Shown here: piece after piece, positions 6,728 to 10,637 of the stretch
How the letters are laid out: the number at the start of each line of letters is the position of its first letter
How positions within the stretch are numbered: the first letter of the stretch is position 1
DNA from: an uncultured Collinsella sp.
Lineage (GTDB): Bacteria > Actinomycetota > Coriobacteriia > Coriobacteriales > Coriobacteriaceae
Reading direction: 5' to 3'
Assembly (NCBI GenBank): GCA_934654515.1
Contig: CAKUGA010000043.1
Coordinates: 1 to 10,637, forward strand
Length of the DNA stretch: 10,637 nt
Translations under genes and position numbers: made by a program
Notes under the pieces: generated by a model
Told to the model about the DNA's origin: nothing
Seen by the model: only the letters and a program-made list of their open reading frames with translations
Databases searched by the model: none

Positions 6728-7174
6728 TTATTGGACTGCGACGAACTTCTTTGGCCTGCCGGCGTGGCGTTCTTGGGCGGCGTAGCGCTCGATGCTGCCT
6801 ATCGTTATCATCCGACGGCCGTCGACGAGTTCAACATCGAGCTTTCCGGCTTTGACCAGCGCGGTAATCCGCGGAGCGGAGACTTTGAGGTCCAGCGCTG
6901 CGTCTTTAAATGTTCGGCACGCCGCTTCCCGAGCGTCCTCGTGGTCGATTTCGACTGAAAGGGCCACGACCTCGGCCGAGCGTTCGTACCCTGCCGGAGT
7001 CAAACCGTTGTTGAGGTCGTCGGCCAAAAACGCCATCAGTGCCTCGGTGGCATGGGCAATCGCTTCTTCGCGCGTATCGCCATCGGCAAAGGCGCCGGGA
7101 ATCTGCGGGAAGCTAGCGCAGTAACCATCGTCTTCTTTTATGAGAACGCAGTCATAGGTAAATCGCTGCCTCAT
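6728..7174 (-). CDS. hicB: HicB-family antitoxin with C-terminal DNA-binding region
   Basis: HicB binds and neutralises HicA and usually represses the hicAB promoter. The 148 residues begin with a HicB fold: YDCVLIKEDDGYCASFPQIP (7-26), then FADGDTREEAIAHATEAL (29-46), the classic strand-strand-helix pattern of this partly decayed RNase H-like domain. The C-terminal part (about 80-135), with VSAPRITALVKAGKLDV and MITIGSIERYAAQ, resembles a short helix-turn-helix of excisionase/MerR type, fitting operator binding. The tail HAGRPKKF is basic. ATG with GGAGG 4 bases upstream; that site spans the end of hicA, so hicB translation follows hicA, the stop and start being 11 bases apart. A longer GTG-initiated frame from 7219 overlaps hicA and lacks family resemblance. 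Confidence 0.9.
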   Translation of the reverse strand: MRQRFTYDCVLIKEDDGYCASFPQIPGAFADGDTREEAIAHATEALMAFLADDLNNGLTPAGYERSAEVVALSVEIDHEDAREAACRTFKDAALDLKVSAPRITALVKAGKLDVELVDGRRMITIGSIERYAAQERHAGRPKKFVAVQ

Positions 7175-7185
7175 TTTGCCTCCAA

Positions 7186-7371
7186 CTACCATCCAGCTTG
7201 GCGACGAATACTTGCCCACGTGCCCTTCTTTGGTCGATCACCACCAGAGCCGTTCACGGTGACAACGCGGTCACCAGAAACATACTTAGCATGACTACCG
7301 ACTTGCGCGACCTTCACGAATCCATCGTGCTTGAGTAGGGCAATGATTTCCCGAAAGGTAGGAGGTTGCAT
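7186..7371 (-). CDS. hicA: HicA-family mRNA interferase toxin
   Basis: HicA is a small double-stranded-RNA-binding-fold toxin that cleaves mRNA when not bound by HicB. The 61 residues contain the expected order: FREIIALLKHDGFVKVAQVG (6-25), the catalytic histidine in GSHAKYV (25-31, H27), a beta-hairpin DRVVTV (34-39) and the C-terminal KKGTWASIRRQAGW (48-61), corresponding to the usual KKGTLRSILKQAGL. The middle NGSGGDRP replaces the proline/histidine-containing turn seen in many HicA proteins. ATG with AAAGAGG 7 bases upstream. It is the first gene of the pair, with its own promoter and operator in the 68-base gap after prmC. It looks intact and so potentially active. Confidence 0.93.
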   Translation of the reverse strand: MQPPTFREIIALLKHDGFVKVAQVGSHAKYVSGDRVVTVNGSGGDRPKKGTWASIRRQAGW

Positions 7372-7395
7372 GGGCCGACCTCTTTCAGCCGTCCT

Positions 7396-7417
7396 AATTA
7401 TAAACTACTTTATAATT
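7396..7417. promoter_or_regulatory. Palindromic operator of hicAB
   Basis: A perfect 9-bp inverted repeat AATTATAAA / TTTATAATT with a 4-base centre (CTAC) covers the -10 element and most of the promoter spacer. Its AT-rich composition and lack of a U-tract make it a poor terminator. The position fits autorepression by the HicB C-terminal domain, which is inferred from the family's known behaviour. Confidence 0.75.
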
Positions 7418-7425
7418 TTTGCTAA
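7397..7425 (-). promoter_or_regulatory. Promoter of hicAB
   Basis: On the minus strand TTAGCA (7420-7425) and a perfect TATAAT (7397-7402) are separated by exactly 17 bases. Transcription would begin near 7390, about 19 bases before the hicA ATG. It is the strongest promoter match in the window. The -35 element lies just past the prmC stop codon, so hicAB can be expressed independently of prmC. Confidence 0.8.
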
Positions 7426-7439
7426 CCAGTTAATAAATA

Positions 7440-8690
7440 TTACTGGCGTTGCTTGGGCTCGGTGACGATGGCTCGGACAATGCGGGGGCGATCGGTGAGG
7501 TCGTGGACGATACGCACGTCCGAAAGGCCTGCTTGACGACAGAGCTCGGCCGCGGCGTCGAGCGCGCCCTCGTAGAGCTCGCAGGCAAACAGGCCGCCGG
7601 CACGCAGCATGTAGGGCGCCGCGTTGAGCAGGCGGCGGAAGATATCGAGACCGTCGGCACCGCCCTCGAGCGCCAGATCGGGCTCAAAGTCCTTGACCTC
7701 ATGCGGCAGCGAGCGCATGACATCGGTGGGGATGTAGGGCGGGTTGGAGACGAGTACGTCAAAGGTGCCCCACTCTTCGCGGGGAATGGAGCTCACCAGG
7801 TTTGTGAGGCTGAAGGCGACCTCGTCGGACGTGAGGCCAAGCGCATCGCGGTTTTTGGTAGCAAGGTCGATGGCGCGCGGCTCGATATCGGTAGCAGTGC
7901 AGGTGACGTGGCCGCGACGCTCCCAGGCGATCGAGAGCGAGATACAGCCCGTGCCGCAGCCGACCTCGAGAACGCGGGCAGTGCGGGGCTCGGCTGGGGC
8001 AGGCGCAGCGGCATCCTGAGCTGAAACCGTCTCCTGGTCGGCGCCCTCGATGGCGATGTCGTATTCGTCGAGCTCGGGCTCGGCGGCTTTTGCGGCTTCG
8101 GCTTCTGCTGCTTGCGCGGCGGCTTCCTCGGCCTCGCGATCGGCCAGTTCCTCGGCATAGGCACGGCTGCCCAGTACGTCGCCGCCTAGCGCCGCCTCAT
8201 CGGCAGCCGTCAGATTAGCGGCACGGCGCTCGGCAGTCGCCCGTTCGTCTGCCAGCGCGGCCTCGGCCTTGCGTGCCTCCTCGACCTCATCGTTCCAAGG
8301 CAGCTCAACACGCTGACGGGCAGCAGCCTCGGGGCTCAGCACCTCGGCATCCAGATAATTGAGGACTTCCTCGACGAGCATCTCGGTTTCGGGGCGCGGA
8401 ATGAGCACACCGGGAGCGCACGCGACGTCAATCATGCGAAACTGCGTGCTGCCGGTGATGTACTGCAGCGGCTCGCCTTTGGCGCGACGAACGACGGCCG
8501 CGTGCATGGTCTCGAGCTGGGCCGCGTTAAGCGTCTCGTCCATGCGCATATACAAGTCGATACGCGCCAGGCCCGTGGCCGCGCACAGCAGCCACTCGGC
8601 AGAAAGACGGGGATGCTCCTCGCCGCGCTCGGCCAGGTACTCCTTGGTCCACTCGAGACAACGCTTGATGGTCCAGATCTCGTTTGCCAT
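7440..8690 (-). CDS. prmC: Peptide chain release factor N5-glutamine methyltransferase with long central insertion
   Basis: PrmC (HemK) methylates the glutamine of the GGQ motif in RF1 and RF2 using S-adenosylmethionine. The 416 residues exceed the usual 280 or so. The N-terminal helical domain is recognisable (EWLLCAATGLARIDLY 32-47, GEPLQYITGSTQF 72-84, VLIPRPETEMLVEEVL 95-110). The methyltransferase domain has SAM motif I VLEVGCGTGCISLSIA (240-255), TDIEPRAIDLA (267-277) and the substrate-binding NPPY (316-319) in VSNPPYIP. Between them (about 112-238) lies an insertion that is about 31% Ala and 18% Glu, probably disordered or helical. ATG with GGAGG 5 bases upstream; the longer TTG-initiated frame overlaps the putative promoter. 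The reading frame is uninterrupted and both catalytic motifs are intact, so the enzyme is expected to work on RF1 from the nearby prfA. Confidence 0.95.
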   Translation of the reverse strand: MANEIWTIKRCLEWTKEYLAERGEEHPRLSAEWLLCAATGLARIDLYMRMDETLNAAQLETMHAAVVRRAKGEPLQYITGSTQFRMIDVACAPGVLIPRPETEMLVEEVLNYLDAEVLSPEAAARQRVELPWNDEVEEARKAEAALADERATAERRAANLTAADEAALGGDVLGSRAYAEELADREAEEAAAQAAEAEAAKAAEPELDEYDIAIEGADQETVSAQDAAAPAPAEPRTARVLEVGCGTGCISLSIAWERRGHVTCTATDIEPRAIDLATKNRDALGLTSDEVAFSLTNLVSSIPREEWGTFDVLVSNPPYIPTDVMRSLPHEVKDFEPDLALEGGADGLDIFRRLLNAAPYMLRAGGLFACELYEGALDAAAELCRQAGLSDVRIVHDLTDRPRIVRAIVTEPKQRQ

Positions 8691-8738
8691 GGGGCCCTCC
8701 CCTCTTAAGCGCCGGGCGGCGCGCGAATGTCGGAGCAG

Positions 8739-8765
8739 ATTGTAAGCGAGGCCAGCGCCTGGCAA
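8739..8765 (-). promoter_or_regulatory. Candidate promoter of prmC
   Basis: On the minus strand TTGCCA (8760-8765, five of six) and TACAAT (8739-8744, five of six) are separated by only 15 bases, shorter than ideal. A start near 8732 would give a leader of about 42 bases. It fits with prfA being closed off by its own terminator upstream, so prmC needs a separate promoter. Confidence 0.4.
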
Positions 8766-8829
8766 GGGACGATTGAAGGCGATTATCGAGAATCAGCCCA
8801 GAATTTTGCTTGGAGCCCACCTGAAGTGT

Positions 8830-9003
8830 TCATTCGTCGACGTCTAAATCTGCATCCGTCAAGTTTTTGGCAAGGTTGACCCAAAACTGACCAATATCTA
8901 ACCAAACGCTTGCCACATCGCTTGACGCACGACCCATCAAAAATCGCTCCGCGACTTCTTGAACGATATTTTGAGCAATATTTTCGATAGCGGACTTATG
9001 CCG
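8830..9003 (-). pseudogene. Possible gene remnant or small protein in the AT-rich prfA-prmC spacer
   Basis: The 590-base spacer 8691-9280 holds no firm gene. Within it the minus strand has an open frame of 57 sense codons (9003 to 8833) closed by a TGA. The translation includes SAIENIAQNIVQEVAERF and VWLDIGQFWVNLAKNL and ends in an acidic tail DADLDVDE. It looks protein-like but I do not recognise it. There is no start codon at its beginning: a TGA (9004-9006) lies one codon upstream, and the first ATG (8935-8937) would leave only 35 residues. Upstream, another frame reads AAYLLKVIDG (9029-9000) just before this frame opens, as if a frameshift had split one protein. Codon use is AT-rich, unlike the neighbours. 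It could be a decayed foreign gene, a short real gene from ATG 8937, or chance. Confidence 0.35.
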
Positions 9004-9033
9004 TCAATTACCTTAAGCAGGTAAGCAGCTCAA

Positions 9034-9216
9034 ATGACATCACAGCCAACTGAATAAAATATCAAGGCAATGTCACCAATGACTCCCTACGGATCATTTG
9101 ACAACCAAGGAAACGCCGATGTTTTGGCAATGTCAGCGAGCGACATCCAGAGCGAACAAGTTGGCATGAAAAAGGCAAGGCATAGACCTTCTGGTCATGC
9201 CTTGCCTTTTGAATGA
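9034..9216 (+). other. Possible short plus-strand transcription unit
   Basis: On the plus strand ATGACA (9034-9039) and TAAAAT (9055-9060) are separated by 15 bases, and the hairpin at 9170-9210 ends in TTTT, so a transcript of about 145 bases could be made against the direction of all other genes. It would contain a 48-codon frame from ATG 9070 to TGA 9214 starting MSPMTPYGSFDNQG. AAGG lies only 2 bases before that ATG, or 11 before the next one (9079). The frame runs through the terminator stem, which argues against coding. Weak evidence overall. Confidence 0.2.
9169..9210 (-). terminator. Intrinsic terminator of prfA, possibly bidirectional
   Basis: A near-perfect stem pairs 9170-9183 with 9197-9210 and 9185-9188 with 9193-9196, with one bulged A (9184) and a 4-base loop. 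In the minus-strand RNA it is followed by a run of five U (9173-9169), giving a strong terminator about 70 bases after the prfA stop. On the plus strand the same stem ends in four T, so it may also act in that direction. Confidence 0.85.
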
Positions 9217-9252
9217 CAAATTGTCGCTCTGGGCGGCGCGCAGCGTCGAGCA

Positions 9253-9280
9253 GTTACGGCGTTTGGTAAAACGCCGTAAC
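9253..9280 (-). other. Perfect 12-bp hairpin abutting the prfA stop codon
   Basis: GTTACGGCGTTT (9253-9264) pairs without mismatch with AAACGCCGTAAC (9269-9280) around a 4-base loop. It begins on the very next base after the prfA TAA. No U-tract follows in the transcript, so on its own it is not a standard terminator. It may stabilise the mRNA 3' end or support termination at the second hairpin downstream. Confidence 0.7.
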
Positions 9281-10348
9281 TTAAACAGCCTGTGCCAGCT
9301 TCTCGGCTCGCTCGGCGGCGGCGAGCGCCTCGATCACGGTGCCGAGCTGGTCACCCAGGAGGACGCCGTTGTAGGTGGAGTTGAAACCGATACGGTGGTC
9401 GGTCACGCGGTCCTGGGGCTGGTTGTAGGTGCGGATCTTCTCGGAACGGTTGCCGTGGCCGATCTGGCTCTGGCGCTCGGCACCGAGCTCCGCCTGCTGC
9501 TTCTCGAGCTCCATCTCGTACAGACGGGCGCGCAGCATCTGCATGCAAACTTCGCGGTTCTGGATCTGGGAGCGCTGCTCCTGCGACTGCACCACGGTGT
9601 TGGTGGGCAGGTGGGTGATGCGCACGGCGGAGTAGGTGGTGTTAACGCACTGACCGCCAGGGCCCGAAGCGCAGTAAGTGTCGATGCGCAGGTCGGACTG
9701 GTTGATCTGGACGTCAATCTCCTCGGCCTCGGGAAGCACGGCGACGGTTGCTGTGGAGGTCTGGATGCGGCCCTGGGACTCGGTCTTGGGAACGCGCTGG
9801 ACACGGTGCACGCCGGACTCGAACTTCATGACGGAGTAGACGCGGTCGCCCTCGACCTTGAACTCGATGGACTTAAAGCCGCCGGCCTCGCTGGGGCTGG
9901 AATCGAGCACGGTGGTCTTCCAGCCGCGCGATTCGCAAAAACGCTGATACATCTTGTACAGGTCGCCGGCAAAGATGGCCGCCTCGTCGCCACCGGCGGC
10001 GGAGCGGATCTCGACGATGGTGTTCTTGTCGTCGTTGGGGTCACTCGGGATGAGCATGTACTTGATGTCTTCCTCGAGCTGGGGAAGCTTCTCCTCGTTC
10101 TCGGAGATGTCCATCTGGAGCATCTCCTTCTCGTCCGCGTCGGTGGTGTCGCGGAGCATCTCCTTGGCGGCCTCGATGTCATCGAGCGCGCCGATGTACT
10201 CGCGCGAGGCGGCGATGAGGTCGGACTGGTGTGCGTACTCCTTGTTGAGACGCGTGAACTCCTTGATATCGGAGGCGACGGCCGGGTCGGAGAGCTTCTT
10301 CTCGAGCTCCTCGTAGGCCTTGATAATCTTTTCGAGCTTGTCGCGCAT
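9281..10348 (-). CDS. prfA: Peptide chain release factor 1
   Basis: RF1 recognises UAA and UAG in the ribosomal A site and triggers peptide release. The 355 residues fit the family (about 355-360). The N-terminal helical domain (1-100) is charged and coiled. AAGGDEAAIFAGDLYKMY (117-134) marks domain 2, the stop-codon-reading tripeptide P-K-T (187-189) lies in VQRVPKTESQGR, and the catalytic GGQ (231-233) in SGPGGQCVNTTYSAVRITH. The PxT tripeptide identifies RF1 rather than RF2. The residue after GGQ is Cys, where His or Ser is commoner. ATG with AGGAG 7 bases upstream. Gln233 is the expected target of the PrmC encoded downstream. The gene is followed by two hairpins, so it does not obviously share a transcript with prmC. 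Confidence 0.97.
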   Translation of the reverse strand: MRDKLEKIIKAYEELEKKLSDPAVASDIKEFTRLNKEYAHQSDLIAASREYIGALDDIEAAKEMLRDTTDADEKEMLQMDISENEEKLPQLEEDIKYMLIPSDPNDDKNTIVEIRSAAGGDEAAIFAGDLYKMYQRFCESRGWKTTVLDSSPSEAGGFKSIEFKVEGDRVYSVMKFESGVHRVQRVPKTESQGRIQTSTATVAVLPEAEEIDVQINQSDLRIDTYCASGPGGQCVNTTYSAVRITHLPTNTVVQSQEQRSQIQNREVCMQMLRARLYEMELEKQQAELGAERQSQIGHGNRSEKIRTYNQPQDRVTDHRIGFNSTYNGVLLGDQLGTVIEALAAAERAEKLAQAV

Positions 10349-10637
10349 GGCGGGACTCCTTTATATGCGTGAAGGTGAAAATCGGCAGAGTTGATGGGGC
10401 GCGCGGCGCCACTACGGGGGTAAGCCCGGCTAGAACATGTCGATCTTCAGATACATGCGCATCCCTTCGCGTATGGGGTACATAGTTGCGGTCTAACCCA
10501 TACATGATAGCGTGCGCAGGCAAACCTGCATATAACCCGCACGGAATGATTGGACGTAGCCATTGGGTGTTCCTATAGTTTTGTCAACCGCCGGGGCTAC
10601 TCCCGGTAGGGCACCCGGTCGCGCATCACGGCGTATA
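10349..10637 (-). other. Leader and upstream region of prfA, no firm gene
   Basis: These 289 bases hold no convincing coding sequence. On the minus strand a 7-bp hairpin GTATGGG/CCCATAC (10471-10477 with 10497-10503, 19-base loop) lies in what would be the prfA leader. A TATCAT (10504-10509) could be a -10 element, but no good -35 sits 16-18 bases above it. A perfect TTGACA (10582-10587) lacks a matching -10. At the edge, 12 codons ending in a TAG (10597-10599) read YAVMRDRVPYRE and could be the tail of an upstream gene, but that is too short to support. A tiny frame MRMYLKIDMF (10464 down to a TAG at 10432) is probably chance. Confidence 0.4.

Noticed and set aside
7175..7219. GTG-initiated N-terminal extension of HicB overlapping hicA
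   Set aside because: ATG 7174 has GGAGG directly upstream and starts at the usual point of the HicB fold.
9066..9135. Ten-base direct repeat GGCAATGTCA at 9066 and 9126 as a mobile-element footprint
   Set aside because: There is no inverted terminal repeat or transposase nearby, and a single ten-base match in AT-rich spacer DNA is weak evidence.
9197..10372. Long open frame on the plus strand opposite prfA
   Set aside because: It is the mirror of the strong codon bias of prfA; the protein is a low-complexity Leu/Gly/Asp/Val mix with no family resemblance.
10582..10587. Perfect TTGACA as the prfA -35 element
   Set aside because: No acceptable -10 hexamer occurs 15-19 bases downstream on the minus strand.
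10597..10637. Twelve codons ending in TAG as the C-terminus of an upstream gene
   Set aside because: Too short to identify; another minus-strand frame in the same place is also open for nearly 50 codons, so openness alone means nothing.

Overview
This is a housekeeping stretch of a bacterial chromosome, high in G+C outside a few AT-rich spacers. Every confident gene reads on the minus strand. The coding style (strong third-position G/C, GTG starts), the order of the ATP synthase genes and a GDRKTGKT P-loop in AtpA suggest a high-GC Actinomycetota. I favour class Coriobacteriia (Collinsella-like). That placement comes from recall of protein style, not from a search.

Right edge to about 8.7 kb: prfA (release factor RF1) is preceded by a 289-base leader region and followed by two hairpins, the second a textbook intrinsic terminator. 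About 590 bases without a firm gene come next. They are AT-rich and hold a possible gene remnant on the minus strand and a possible short transcript on the plus strand. prmC follows; it encodes the methyltransferase that modifies the GGQ glutamine of RF1.

7.4 to 6.7 kb: a compact hicA-hicB toxin-antitoxin pair has its own strong promoter and a perfect palindromic operator. It sits between prmC and the YrdC/TsaC-type threonylcarbamoyl-AMP synthase gene. These two genes are often neighbours in bacteria, so the module looks inserted into a conserved translation cluster.

6.6 to 3.5 kb: the TsaC-type gene and glpK (glycerol kinase) are 13 bases apart and probably co-transcribed. upp (uracil phosphoribosyltransferase) follows after a structured 123-base gap and ends in a stem-loop terminator.

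3.3 kb to the left edge: the F1Fo ATP synthase operon starts at a recognisable promoter and runs atpI-like, atpB, atpE, atpF, atpH, atpA. It is tightly packed, with overlaps at atpF/atpH and atpH/atpA. atpA is cut by the window edge after 240 codons; atpG, atpD and atpC would be expected beyond it.

I see no CRISPR array, tRNA, rRNA, insertion sequence or phage, and no convincing new multi-gene system. The points of most interest are a PrmC with an insertion of about 120 residues, the hicAB module with its operator, an ATP synthase b subunit with a signal-peptide-like N-terminus, and the AT-rich prfA-prmC spacer.
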